Source of the DNA: Diogma glabrata
Lineage: Eukaryota; Arthropoda; Insecta; Diptera; Cylindrotomidae
NCBI GenBank assembly: GCA_963693315.1
Contig: OY856187.1
Location: 788,837-852,836 of the forward strand
DNA: 64,000 nt
Direction: 5' to 3'
Position numbers and translations under genes: made by a program. This document shows, one piece after another, positions 22,200 to 32,719 of the stretch; the stretch's first letter is position 1, and each line of letters starts with the position of its first letter. The notes below the pieces were generated by a model. The model saw nothing but the letters and a program-made list of their open reading frames with translations. It was not told the origin of the DNA and ran no database searches.

Positions 22200-22740
22200 C
22201 ATTTGTTTTCCAAAACATTGGCTAAAAAAATAAATGAAATCATTTTTTGACACACTTGACATTATTTTTTTGACAAACTTATAATGCCATAATTCTCTAT
22301 AATAATAATAAAATTTCATTTCAAACAAACAATTTTATTTTTTTCCGAAAACTTGGGTAAAAAAATAAATAAAAATCTTTCTTTTGACACACTTGACAAC
22401 ATTTCTTTGACAAACTTATAATGCCATAATTCTCAATAATAATAATAAAATTTCATTTCAAACAAACAATTTTACTTTTTTCCAAAAATTGGGTAAAAAA
22501 ATAAATAAAAATCTTTCTTTTGACACACTTGACAACATTTTTTTGACAAACTTATAATGCCATAATTCTCAATAATAATAATAAAATGTTTATAAATGCC
22601 ATAATTCTCAATAATAATAATGTTTCAAACAAACAATTTTATTTTTTTCCAAAAAAATTGGGTAAAAAAATAAATAAAAACTTTCTTTTGACACACTTGA
22701 AAACATTTTTTTGACAAACTTATAATGCAATAATCTAGTT
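22200..22740. repeat. Satellite array, about 136-bp unit
   Basis: TGACACACTTGAC recurs at about 22248, 22385, 22521 and 22689. Each is followed by TGACAAACTTATAATGC, an ATAATAATAATAAAA run, CAAACAAACAATTTT and GGGTAAAAAAATAAAT. The last interval is longer because a 30-bp piece is repeated. Confidence 0.85.
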
Positions 22741-23021
22741 TTTGATCTCACATACCAATCTCGACCATCAAGATTTCTCCAAATTTAATGTTCCTACTCG
22801 TAATCACTTCAAATGAACGTTTTTTAGTCAAAACATAACCAATTACTCATACATAGCCAATACATTCTGCATAAATGTTTTCCACATTCAAACTATTGCA
22901 AAGATGGATTAAAGAATGAGTTAACTAATACATTTTGCATAAATTAATGCAAATTAAATTTGTTATAGAATGAGTTCGCTAGCACAAATGTTTACATTAA
23001 TGCAAGTATGAATTAAAAGAG

Positions 23022-23490
23022 GTGTAGCCTATTCATGATGTACGTACCTCGAATATTGTTTTCTAGAAAAGTACAGTGGGAAACAACAACTGATTAGCAG
23101 AAGTTTCTACTTATTTATTTTTGGATATAAATAAGCCAACATAATATTAGATAGTCAGTTTAATTTTGCAATTGAAAGTTTTTACAAATATTCGCAAGTA
23201 TAAGGGATAATCGGGTGGTACTTGAGCCTGAGTACTAATAGTGAAAGAACTTGAACCTAGTGGAATAGTTAATACAGATTTTACGATTCCGAATATTATT
23301 GATTCAAATTGTGGAAAAGCGGTGAAATTTATCGTAAATGAATTGGAGACCCTAGAATTTATTGTAATTATAATCGGAAGTTGCTGTAGTTTGTAGATAA
23401 ATAAAGTTTGAGATTTTATTAACCAAAGATCCGTCTTTTTACTGTCGTATTTGCTCAATAATCGAAAAGAACCAACGCAGAGCCGTTACA
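23022..23490 (+). repeat. LTR of a truncated gypsy element (gypsy-4)
   Basis: The right edge GCCGTTACA at 23490 is followed by a primer site, which fixes the LTR end. Inside are a TATA-like GGATATAAATAAG near 23123 and AATAAA near 23400, in the order expected for U3-R-U5. The left edge (TGTAGCC at 23022) is a guess, chosen because it would give short inverted ends. Confidence 0.5.
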
Positions 23491-23491
23491 G

Positions 23492-23510
23492 TGGTGTCAG
23501 AAGTGGGATT
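23492..23510 (+). promoter_or_regulatory. gypsy-4 primer binding site
   Basis: TGGTGTCAGAAGTGGGATT one base after the LTR edge, the position and opening TGG of a tRNA primer site. Gypsy-3 shares its first eleven bases at its own primer site (40590 on the minus strand). Confidence 0.65.
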
Positions 23511-23520
23511 ATTGAAACAA

Positions 23521-23819
23521 TGGTCAAGACAGTAAATATTAGTGATCTCAGCCAGACCCAGCTGAAGGATGAGTTGAGGAAAATCCATGGAACGAAGGCA
23601 GAACGTGCATTCTGGCTGCGTAAAGTTTTAGAAGAAGCAGGTGAAAACACAGACGTCATAGATATAGAGCCGGAGGAAGCTCCGGTTCAGAATGCCCCAG
23701 CAATTGATCCGATGATGGTGTTGATGAAAGAAATGATGACCCAACAAGAGAAACTGGCAGCCGAACAAAAAGTAGAGCAACAACAACAACTTGCTGATAT
23801 AATGGCAAAAAATAAATAA
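23521..23819 (+). pseudogene. gag: gypsy-4 Gag, N-terminal fragment
   Basis: Starts ATG at 23521, thirty bases after the primer site. The first residues (ISDLSQTQLKDELRKI) resemble the SAP-like helical start of many insect gypsy Gag proteins. It then becomes acidic and Gln-rich and stops after 99 residues, where it runs into A+T-rich sequence and the oppositely oriented gypsy-5 gag. The capsid, knuckles and pol are all missing, so this is only the 5' end of an element. Confidence 0.7.
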
Positions 23820-23835
23820 AATAAATTAAAATTAA

Positions 23836-24667
23836 AATATTATACCTGTTCCAGCAGTTCTGTGAGATATGGCCCGATTTCCTACATATACAGCACAGGT
23901 TTTTTCTACTGCTGTTCCTGAATCCTACGTGCTCCGTTTCTTTGGCTCTTTTGTTCTTCACAGAAGACGCGAATCTCTCTGCTTCCCCATTTTTCTTGCA
24001 TTCCCGCCGTGCCATGTGACCGTCTTTATCACATACCCAGCATTTGATTTCGCTTCCACTTTTGTGTGCCAATACTTTTTCTTTGATGTTCCCCTCCTGA
24101 AGAGATTCTCAATTTCTGTAAGCGACCTTTTAACTCGACTCTGTATAACTACTTTTTATGGTCGCTGCCATATTTACGTTCCAATGCATTCATTATTTAA
24201 GCATAGCTTTTTCGGTCATTTTCTGGCACCGTCTGTAATGTTTCAGCTGCTTCTCCCTTAAGCGCAATTATTAATGCAGCTAAACGATTTTCACTGCTCC
24301 AAACATTTTGCTCTGCTGCTATCTCGAACTGGAATTTGAATATCCCGAAAGATGTGATACTGTCATATGATGGTGGCTTTAGTTTAATATTTGCTACTTG
24401 GTGTGCCACATGTGAAGAACCCTTAACTTTTTCAACATCTTGTAACTTCTTCTCAAAATCGTCAACTCTAGTTACGACTTTATTCAAATCACGCTCAAAT
24501 TCATGCATTTCTGCTTGAATTTTCTCGACTTTAACGTCGAATGCCGTTGACATTTGTAGAAGTTTCCCGTCCAAGTGTTGATTTATGCTAATGTTCAACT
24601 CATTTATTTGCTGATTTATTTCATTTTTATTTACAGCCAATGTTGTTGTTATTTCTTCTTTGGTAGC
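23836..24667 (-). pseudogene. gag: gypsy-5 Gag, middle and C-terminal part
   Basis: Continues, across the gypsy-3 insertion, the gag frame that stops at 40695. 24640-24197 encodes a coiled-coil-like segment and the start of the capsid (VANIKLKPPSYD, WSSENRLAALIIALKGEAAE). After a stop and frame changes, 24072-23840 encodes two CCHC knuckles (CWVCDKDGHMARRE, broken, and CCICRKSGHISQNC). No pol follows: the element is cut at about 23836 next to the gypsy-4 fragment. Confidence 0.8.
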
Positions 24668-24770
24668 TGTAATGAAACGCTATAGTATGTGGTAAGCGGA
24701 ACAGTGACATTTATTATTTCTAGGTTGGTACATATACATTAATATACATGTAACACTGATAACCGTTACA
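24668..24770 (-). repeat. 3' LTR of gypsy-3
   Basis: 103 bp, about 95% like 40591-40694 by eye. Preceded (in sense) by the purine tract AAAAAAAACGGAGA on the minus strand at 24771-24784, directly abutting the LTR, as a polypurine primer should. Confidence 0.88.
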
Positions 24771-25053
24771 TCTCCGTTTTTTTTATAGAGAATACAGAAT
24801 ATAACCAATTTACATTTAGTCTTTAATTTAATACATATTCATTATTTCCTTCTTTAAAAAACTTTACTTTAATGTACTATCAACCCTTTACTGTAATTGA
24901 AATGAATTTTATATAAAAAATTACTTTTTGTTTACTGGGTTTCATTTAAAAAAAATTAGCTGTCAAAGTGACTTCAAAAATTTTACTTAATTATTATTTT
25001 ATTTTGATTTTAAAACAAGTGAGCAAATTAAGAAATTAAAATTTTTAATGAAT

Positions 25054-25646
25054 TTATAAATTCAATTTATTTATAGGCTTACTCACTCTACCATATCTTG
25101 AAATGTTCTGATTTGGATCAGCTGTTGACCGTGTTGGTTGATCATCGGAATTTGGGTTGTTTACATCAGATTCAACTGGAACTGTTGGTTGAACTATCTG
25201 ATTTGATGATGAACCTTCTTCGTTTGGGATTTCAACAGCATTGGTAACATTAAGTAAATTGTAGTTCAATAAACTATTTGTGTTGAAATCAGCTGTTGTT
25301 TTACTTAAATGAGCATGATTACGTCGCAAAATGTTACCATTTTGAGTTTGGATAAGCATCGATCGAGGATTTTTGGATTCACTAACTACTTTAGCTCCAA
25401 CCCATCGGCGATGATTAACTTGAACTCGTACATTATCTCCTGGTTTGGGAACATCTTTACGAATCGGAGTAAAATTTTTGTTTTTCATGATTTTCTTTTA
25501 AGTGTTGTGATACGTTCGTGATTACTTTCGGTTTAAGTATTTCTTTATCGTATACTAGTTGAGAGTTTGTGACTCTACTTAATAATTTTTGATTCGGTGA
25601 ACTGTTTCCTAATGCTGGTGTATTTCGATAATTTAAAAGTGCTAAG
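25054..25646 (-). pseudogene. gypsy-3 integrase, C-terminal part
   Basis: Minus-strand frame with LALLNYRNTP (about 25640-25610) and the SH3-like tail KPGDNVRVQVNHRRWVGAKV, then NGNILRRNHAHL and a polar tail ending at 25054. This is the usual C-terminus of gypsy integrases without a chromodomain. It begins where the plus-strand LTR element ends, and the upstream integrase core lies at 35946-36500. Confidence 0.8.
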
Positions 25647-26280
25647 TGTGGCGAACATCAAAACTAAAATCGTTTCTCAAAAAAAATTAAAAATTTAGCA
25701 GGCGATCATTTCGTTAACATTTATCAAAAAAGCAAAAAATATATTTTTATTATTCGGATTTTGTTTTTTCCAAATAGTTTTAAAAATCTTATTTTTCGTG
25801 TTAAATTAAAAATGTAATTCTCTATATAAATTAGATTGCATCGCCTCGCCATCAATTTGATAAATTCAATAAGACAAATTTCATGTAACTTGTATAAGCT
25901 ATTTCGGATAAATACAATTAAGCTCTGAAATGTTATTGTGTATTGAGGAAATCTAATTTACATTCGTGCTACTTAATAATAGTTCAAGACCATTAGTGAA
26001 TGTGGAAGCTACTGTTCCTGAAGAATTTGGAAAATAAATTTAACTCACTATATGGTTGATACAACAGCATTTATCGGCTGCCTTTTGTGTTTACTTTACG
26101 AGAACAGTAAAATTGTTAAATCATAACCGAAGATTCAGCTTAATCAACACATTCAAAGTAACTCATTATATTGGATACAACTCTATCTCGAATCATCATA
26201 TTCATCTCCTAGAGAATTCAACGCCACTAGCAGCCAGTCTCTATTTTAAAATCTACCTCAACTCAACGCAGTATCATCCA
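25647..26280 (+). repeat. 5' LTR of the non-autonomous LTR element
   Basis: 634 bp, near-identical to the interrupted copy at 30031-30590/35869-35943; a handful of substitutions are visible (for example AACAGCATTTATCGG against AACAACATTTTATCT). Confidence 0.85.
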
Positions 26281-26284
26281 AAAC

Positions 26285-26297
26285 TGGTGACCCCGAC
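26285..26297 (+). promoter_or_regulatory. Primer binding site, complementary to tRNA-Trp
   Basis: TGGTGACCCCGAC, four bases after the LTR edge, is the complement of the 3' end of insect tRNA-Trp (13 matching bases). Confidence 0.75.
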
Positions 26298-26884
26298 TAA
26301 GAACAAACTTTCCAATGGAGTCAACTTTAAGAAGTATCAAATTTATAATTTAATTCATTTTTTTTCTCTTTCTTAATTTAAAGTAGTGCTTGCTTCATTT
26401 TGTTTTTAAAAACTTTATTTTATTATAATATTTTTTTTTCACAGCGACAGAACACTCTTCCCGTAGTGAGCAGTGATCACATATTCTTTCTGCTAGTCAT
26501 TTCTGCTGTTTAGCCATAATCCTGTTTCCTCTTAGCGACACATTCTTCTTTTTTCTCCCTCCAAATTCTCATTTTTCGGCTTTCAAGCCACCGAAATCCT
26601 GCTAGAGCGACCAATTTTTTAAAATTTCTTTTTGTCTAGTAATCGATATCATGGGCCGAAGCTTCACAACTCTTTCCTTCGTAAGACCCACTTCATTCTC
26701 CGTTACTCATAGGCCGAATTAATCACCTTCTTCCTTCGTAAGACCCGCTCCAATCTCCTTAACTTATGGGCCGAAACAAATTTTTCGAATTTTCTGATTT
26801 TTAATTTCTATCCCTAACGTTACCCATATGTTGCCATAACATGAACATCTCCGATCGTTAACCATCTATCTGTTGACAAAACAG
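26298..26884 (+). other. Internal non-coding region of the LTR element, part 1
   Basis: No protein-like frame. It contains two copies of CTTCCTTCGTAAGACCC with (A/T)TATGGGCCGAA-type sequence (about 26680 and 26730). A segment at 26818-26884, continuing past the Harbinger-like element at 29185-29260, is repeated in diverged form at 29270-29370. Confidence 0.6.
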
Positions 26885-27188
26885 GGGGCCTACTCTGACA
26901 TTCGATAGCCTTCGTTTTAAAAACGATAGTTCTTTTCGACCAATTCAAAATTTCATACTCTTACATTCGATAAGTCAAGAAAATTTTTACTACAATTTTA
27001 TTAAGTGTTGTCAGCAGTAAAAATAAAAAATCTATTACCGTTTTGTATTAAATATGACAAACGTCAATTTCTTATTAGTAAAATAGTGAATTTGAACACA
27101 TTTGTGAATTAAAGAATAATTTTTTCAATATATGTATACATAACTTTTAAAGATAAATTCAATATTTTGTTGTTTGTTTCAAATAAAA

Positions 27189-27311
27189 ATGGACTCTCTT
27201 GCATTTTATATATCAGAAAATGAAAGTAGTGATGATGATAGTTGAGATTTGAATATTCAAAGAAAGAATTTAAAATTGAAGTCTAACATCTTTAATGTAA
27301 CTAATAGCGAG
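27189..27311 (+). pseudogene. Remnant first exon of Harbinger-type transposase
   Basis: ATG at 27189 opens MDSLAFYISENESSDDDS, then a TGA at 27243. The frame goes on with a Lys/Asn-rich stretch (LKLKSNIFNVTNSE) to a GT splice-donor-like GAGTAAGT. Acidic-serine starts followed by such a segment are usual at the N-terminus of Harbinger transposases; nothing of the catalytic domain follows. The identification leans on the surrounding element. Confidence 0.5.
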
Positions 27312-27391
27312 TAAGTATAAAATGAAATATAAACATAACTACATAACAATGAAAATTTTATTAAATTTTATTTTTTTATCGTTTATCTTGT

Positions 27392-27505
27392 GACCTCAAC
27401 GTCCAACAATAAATCGTGGCTAGAATTTTCTAAGACGGCCGACGACAACAAAAATGGTAGGCAGGCAGAAATATTTCCCACATCTCAGAACCTGACACAA
27501 AACAT
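27392..27505 (+). pseudogene. Fragment of family-1-like endonuclease inside the Harbinger-like element
   Basis: Aligns by eye with 928-1045: CTTCAACGTTCACAACAAATC against CCTCAACGTCCAACAATAAATC, then TGGCTAGAATTTTCTAAGAC, GACGAC and GCAGAAAT...ACATCTCAG in the same order. About 75-80% similar over 110 bp. There are no tail or end features, so it is an internal scrap. Confidence 0.7.
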
Positions 27506-27682
27506 GGAGCCGTTAGGATAAGAAACCAAATTAAAAGTGCCTTGTAATTTGTATTATAAATAAAATGTAATTCCCTTTTTAAAACTTCATTCTTTAACTC
27601 AAATTCAATTTTTAAAAAATTAAAATAAAATATGTAAAATTAAAACAACAAAACAAATTATTATTATAATAAATTAATATAA

Positions 27683-28560
27683 TTATATATCACTATAACT
27701 AGCCAATTGTAATTCAATTGCTTTTTTCTTCAGCTCTAACTTTTCTTCATTTAGTTTTAATTCTTTAAGTACATTTTGTTCTTTAATTTTATGGTACTCT
27801 TTGAGATGCTTCAACTTTTCTTCTTTTATCTTAAAAATTTTCTTGTTATAACGTAGATTTTCTTTTTTTGTGTATTCTATTTTGTCTAACTTTTTTAAAA
27901 ATTGTTTATAAAAATCTTCCTGCAACGTTAGTTGTTTTTCCAGCATATTTTTTTTTGTCGCTGTTCTTTTACGTGGTGTAAATGGTGAAGTTATTGTGTT
28001 GATATTTCCATCATTTTCAATTACTTCATTTACATCCGACTCCATTACATCATTATAATTTAAAAAATTCTCGGATGTAGATGCAACTGGAAGACCAAAT
28101 GAAGGTACATCTAATCCACCAACACATTCCTTTAAACTTAATATGTCTACTATTTTTTGTTCTAAATCGTTAAAAATATGAACTTTACTAGGTCCACCGC
28201 CAGTTCCAGTTCTTTTAATTTTATTTTGGGTTAAATTGCTTTTAATTTTATATTTCCAATCTTTCCATACCTGTAAGTTAAATTGTTATTAAATAAGTAT
28301 ACATATATATATTTTAAAAAATTCTTTACTTTTTTCCATCCGTTAACATCATTCATTGGTGGCCCACATGCGTTTAACTTTACCATAACTTCCTCCCAAT
28401 GATGTTTAACCGTGATCCGTCCTTCTGCAGTCTGTTGTGATCAAGTAGCAATTGTGGGATTCTTTTCTAAAAATTCAACTAAAATTGCAAATTGTTGTGT
28501 TGTTGTGTGTTTTTTTTTTAAAATAACAGACCTAACAATAAAAAAAGTTGTGCAAAATTA
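27683..28560 (-). pseudogene. Myb/SANT-like DNA-binding gene of the Harbinger-like element
   Basis: The second protein of PIF/Harbinger elements, a nuclear DNA-binding partner that brings the transposase to the ends. The minus strand shows QFAILVEFLEKNPTIA, then HHWEEVMVKLNACGPPMNDV, an intron at 28329-28271 with GT...AG edges, then VWKDWKYKIKSNLTQNKIKR, TGTGGGP, and a long Lys/Glu-rich coiled coil ending at 27683. The tryptophan spacing, GPP and TGTGGGP are typical. An in-frame TGA in the first exon (about 28440) breaks it. The start codon upstream of 28560 is not clear. The coiled-coil half (28045-27683) is an open frame by itself. Confidence 0.78.
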
Positions 28561-29184
28561 TAATATTTAAATAATAATATATGAACAACATTTATTCAAT
28601 ATTATACTTACATTTTAGGAAGAAAAAAAAATTAAAGTTATTTCGAATTTGAAAACGACCGGAAAATGTGCGCGTATCCAAAAACGAAACAAAAATTTTC
28701 AAAAACAATATGGCCATCGTTATAAAATAATTTAAGAAAGTATCGTTGCGCTATCTAGACTTTTATATAGAAAATAAAATATCCGATACCATTTAAGACT
28801 AACAATAAAAAAATATTGTTCAAATTCATAAAATTTTTCTTTTACAAAATTATAGCATACATCACAAACTTATATTTAAATAATGACATATATACAAATA
28901 TTCTCAATATTATACTTACATTCTAGGAAGAAACAAATTTAAACTTCTTTTCGAATTTGAAAATGACTAGAAAATGTGCGCGAATACAAAAACGATACAA
29001 AAATTTACAAAAAATATATTGCCATCGTTAATTTAAGAAACTATTTTTGCGCTATCTATAATTTTATTTGGGAAATAAGATAATCGATAGCGGTTACTCG
29101 CCTTCGAATTTCAGAGTACCAAATAAACGAAGGCTATCGAAATTGGGTGCAAAACGAAGGCTATCGAATGTCAGAGTAGGCCCT

Positions 29185-30030
29185 CAGGTATGGTCCTTAT
29201 GGATATAAAAATCAGATTTCATCTAATTAAGCAGAACCTCACAATATCTGATCTTAAAGGAATATCCCCAACGTTACCCATATGTTTTTACAACATGAAC
29301 ATCTTCTGACGTTAACCATTTATCTGTTGACGAACAGGTATGGTTCTTATGGATATTTGAAACGACATTTCATCGTTAATCAGATATTTATTCTCAATGC
29401 GATCTTTTTCTATGGTACACGTCTCCAAGGTAAACATTAGTCTCAGTCAACTTTGTACTGTCAGACTTTACCAAACTTGTGTTACCATATGTACTCCTTC
29501 GCTTACGCTAAATTTCTGCTTATTCTTGCTTTTAACAGCTACTTTTCGAAAAATGAATTAATATTCACGTTTATGCATGCTAGTATTGTCTCAGTCAACT
29601 TTGATCTGTCAGACATTCAGCATCACCGATGTGTCTTTTCTGCTTCTCGTATTTTAAACGAACCTTTTAACTCATGGTACACATCTCCACAAATATTGGT
29701 CTCAGGCAGCTCAGCTCTGTCAGATCTATATCTCCACTTGTGTTACCATAACTCCATAATTGTTCGTTTCTTTTTATTTTCAGAACTCCAATTTGTAAGA
29801 CCTATAATTTTTTTTCTCCATCAAATGGTATCGATTACTAAACAACTCTCTCGCTTAACACAATCTCTCCTAACACATTGGTTTTTAACTCTCTCCCAAC
29901 ACAATTTCTCCAAACTTTTTCTTATTCGCTACAACTACTTACGCAAAACTCTTTCATTCTTTCCTCCTCAACTCTACTTAATTTTTTTATTTATATCGTT
30001 CCATCTTCGATGGCACTAGTGGGGAAGTGT
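29185..30030 (+). other. Internal non-coding region of the LTR element, part 2
   Basis: No recognisable protein. Diverged repeats occur: GTCTCAGTCAACTTTG with CTGTCAGAC at about 29441 and 29588, and GGTACAC(A/G)TCTCCA with TTGTGTTACCATA at about 29412 and 29676. The open frame at 29453-30019 runs across these repeats and resembles nothing, so it is not called as a gene. The region ends in the purine-rich GTGGGGAAG before the 3' LTR. Confidence 0.6.
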
Positions 30031-30590
30031 TGTGGCGAACATCAAAACTAAAATCATTTCTCAAAAAAATTTAAAAATTTAGCAGGCGATCATTTCGTTA
30101 ACATTTATCAAAAAAGCAAAAACTATATTTTTATTATTCGGATTTTGTTTTTTCCAAATAGTTTTAAAAATCTTATTCTTCGTGTTAAATTAAAAATGTA
30201 ATTCTCTATATAAATTAGATTGCATCGCCTCGCCATCAATTTGATAAATTCAATAAGACAAATTTCATGTAACTCGTACAAGCTATTTCGGATAAATACA
30301 ATTAAGCTCTGAAATGTTATTGTGTATTGAGGAAATCTAATTTACATTCGTGCTACTTAATAATAGTTCAAGACCATTAGTGAATGTGGAAGCTACTGTT
30401 CCTGAAGAATTTGGAAAATAAATTTAACTCATTATATGGTTGATACAACAACATTTTATCTGCTGCCTTTTGTGTTTACTTTACGAGAACAGTAAAATTG
30501 TTAAATCATAACCGAAGATTCAGCTTAATCAACACATTCAAAGTAACTCATTATATTGGATACAACTCTATCTCGTATCATCATATTCAT
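30031..30590 (+). repeat. 3' LTR of the non-autonomous LTR element, first part
   Basis: Same sequence as 25647-26208. It is interrupted at 30590 by a family-2 non-LTR element, with the 8-bp duplication ATATTCAT at 30583-30590 and 35861-35868, and concludes at 35869-35943. Confidence 0.88.
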
Positions 30591-30825
30591 GGGGTGTGGT
30601 AATAGACAAGCTCCTCGTGCTACACCCTGGTTAACGCAAATAGTCTATTCAAACTTGGTAGCCAAATATTTCATTTCGAACTCTTGGCTGTGATACAAAA
30701 AAAATAAAAACACGAACCAAAATCACAATAAAAAGTAGGGTCTGCGTCGGACCAGACGGTGGAAGTTATACTTCTTTGGCCATTCACTCGCACACACGCA
30801 CACAGACAGACAGAAAGGATACATT

Positions 30826-31150
30826 AAAAAAAAATAACTAAAAAAAAAACCAAAATATTATTCAAAAAAAAAATAAATATTATTCAAAAAAATAAATATT
30901 ATTCAAAAGAAAAAAATATAATACAAAAAAAAAATATCGTTTAAAAAAAAAAGCAAAAAAAAACATATTATTCAAAAATTAAATAAAAAAAAATGTTATT
31001 GAAAAAAAAAATTATTATTCAAAAAGTATAAGAACGTATAATCGTCGATTTTTCTTAGATTTCTTAGTCAAAAAAATAAAAAAAAAAATGTTCAAAAAAA
31101 AAAATATTATCCAAAAAGAAAAAAAAAATATTATTCAAAAAACTAATAAT
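30826..31150. repeat. A-rich minisatellite (AAAAATATTATTC type)
   Basis: Many diverged copies of a 15-25 bp unit consisting of an A run plus TATTATTCA. Directly followed by the Helitron-like terminus. Confidence 0.8.
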
Positions 31151-31159
31151 TATTAATTA

Positions 31160-31195
31160 CTAGAAGGTACCCGCACGGCGATGCCCGTTCTTCCC
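31160..31195 (-). other. Helitron-like 3' terminus
   Basis: On the minus strand: GGGCATCGCCGTGCGGGTAC, then CTTCTAG followed by T. A GC-rich hairpin-prone stretch about ten bases before CTAG|T is the usual Helitron 3' end. The matching 5' end was not found, and the short size makes the call uncertain. Confidence 0.4.
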
Positions 31196-32719
31196 AGATA
31201 AAGTGGTTGACAGCTGTTTTTTTTTTGAGTAAATTCTCCTATAGTTTTTTTTTATGTCATTTAATTTAACTTATTTTATTAGTAATATGTATATAAAAAG
31301 TTTGAAAAAAATGTAATAGTATCATTTTACAGTCAGCAAAAGCCATTAAGTAAATGTCTTTAAAGCTATAGATAAATTTACATATTAAATGTATGTTAAA
31401 ATTAAAACACATTTGACAGACAAATAATAATTAAATAATTTTTATAAATGTAGATGGCAAAAGATTAAGGTTGGAAAAAGTCAATATTTTATTCCAAAGA
31501 TTTAATTCAAATAATTCAATGTGTCACGAACAATTAGGTGAGCGTAAATATATTTGTTTATTGGATGTCACAATTGTCAATTAGTTACTCCGAAACTACG
31601 TACTCGTCATACAAAATAGATACACTGGTTCATTGCTATTGGTTTAGCGTCCTATTTCATGTAGACTTATAATCATATATCAATCCAGAAATTTTGCTGT
31701 TCTGAAGAGGGTCGTATTACAATTTGCAAATATATTTTATCGATTGTCTGCAATACTCTACTACATTGATGCATACGCTGGTCGGTTAAAGAATACCACC
31801 ATTTTTAGTGAATATTTTCGTTTAATGGGTTTTATCGCTTTATGGTCATCGTCTTATTTCGACATTCCTTCCCACAACTTAAAACAAAAATTGGACAAAA
31901 TAATAATAAGACTAATTTCATTGGTAAATTCAGACTTATATATTATTATTAAAACAGTCAAATCACAACCATATATTTTATAGATCCCTTGCAATAACAA
32001 TAATAGTTTTGAAAGTAATGAAGAAGCATATTTCACTCAATAAGTAAAACACTTTAAACCTGTAGCTTTGATATTGTTCATAATCTTTTTCTTCGGTACT
32101 AAGGTTCTAATGCAAATTCTTGGTTCATCAATGTTTCTAAGAAAAGGAAAAGAAACGTCAATTTCCAATTTTTGGAACATGTGAGGGCAGTTCTGCTAAT
32201 GCAAGCAGGTTTGTTTAATCATATATAAGCAATGCCTTTATGTATCGTATTGGTGCTAATGCATAGAAAAATGTACATATTTTATATATTTGCCAACCAT
32301 AAAAACATATTTGTTGTAAATTAGAAATATGTATTTGTTAAAAAATAATTTAACATAATTTTCATATAAATGTACATATTTGTTTGTCACATTATACATT
32401 AACTAGTCTTTTTAATGATAATTCCGAAAAGTGAAAAAAAAATTGATCAAAGATAACTAAGCGAAGAATGTTTTATTATTATAAAATATGATTGATTTAG
32501 TAATTTCGTCTTTATTACCATACAGCATAAGATTGATTTACTAATTTCGTCTTTATTACCATATAGCATAAAGGTTAAAATATAACTTAAACAAGCGTGA
32601 CGCGGTTTCTCGATTAATACCCCATCAAAATATTTACAACGAGCGCAAAGAAGTATAACTTCAACAACGGTACTTTTCAGCACCATAAGACAAAAAATAT
32701 TGGACCCTCAGTTCGTATT

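Larger units (their letters stand above)
26885..29184. mobile_element. PIF/Harbinger-like DNA transposon, defective, 2.3 kb
   Basis: Terminal inverted repeats of about 34 bp: left starts GGGGCCTACTCTGACATTCG, right (reverse complement) AGGGCCTACTCTGACATTCG, both running on through ATAGCCTTCGTTTT. CAG flanks both ends (26882-26884, 29185-29187), a 3-bp duplication as in PIF/Harbinger. It carries a Myb/SANT-like gene (minus) and only the first exon of a transposase-like gene (plus); the DDE transposase is gone. It is inserted in the internal region of the non-autonomous LTR element. Confidence 0.82.
30740..32655. mobile_element. Foreign insertion in the family-2 5' UTR, ends with inverted repeats
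   Basis: The related copy at 18310-18340 is continuous here, so about 1.9 kb is extra. Near the left end stands GAAGTTATACTTCTTTG (about 30764) and near the right end its reverse complement CAAAGAAGTATAACTTC (about 32645). No transposase is seen. It contains an A-rich minisatellite, a Helitron-like terminus and about 1.4 kb of A+T-rich DNA with no convincing gene; 31529-31600 weakly resembles family-1 RT sequence at 12897. No clean target duplication, so it may be a composite. Confidence 0.5.

Noticed and set aside
29453..30019. 188-codon plus-strand open frame
   Set aside because: Covers diverged non-coding repeats in the interior of a non-autonomous LTR element, is Ser/Leu/Phe-rich as expected of A+T-rich pyrimidine DNA, and resembles no protein.
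31744..31983. 79-codon plus-strand frame in the 1.9-kb insertion
   Set aside because: No recognisable family and no context; A+T-rich DNA yields frames of this length by chance.
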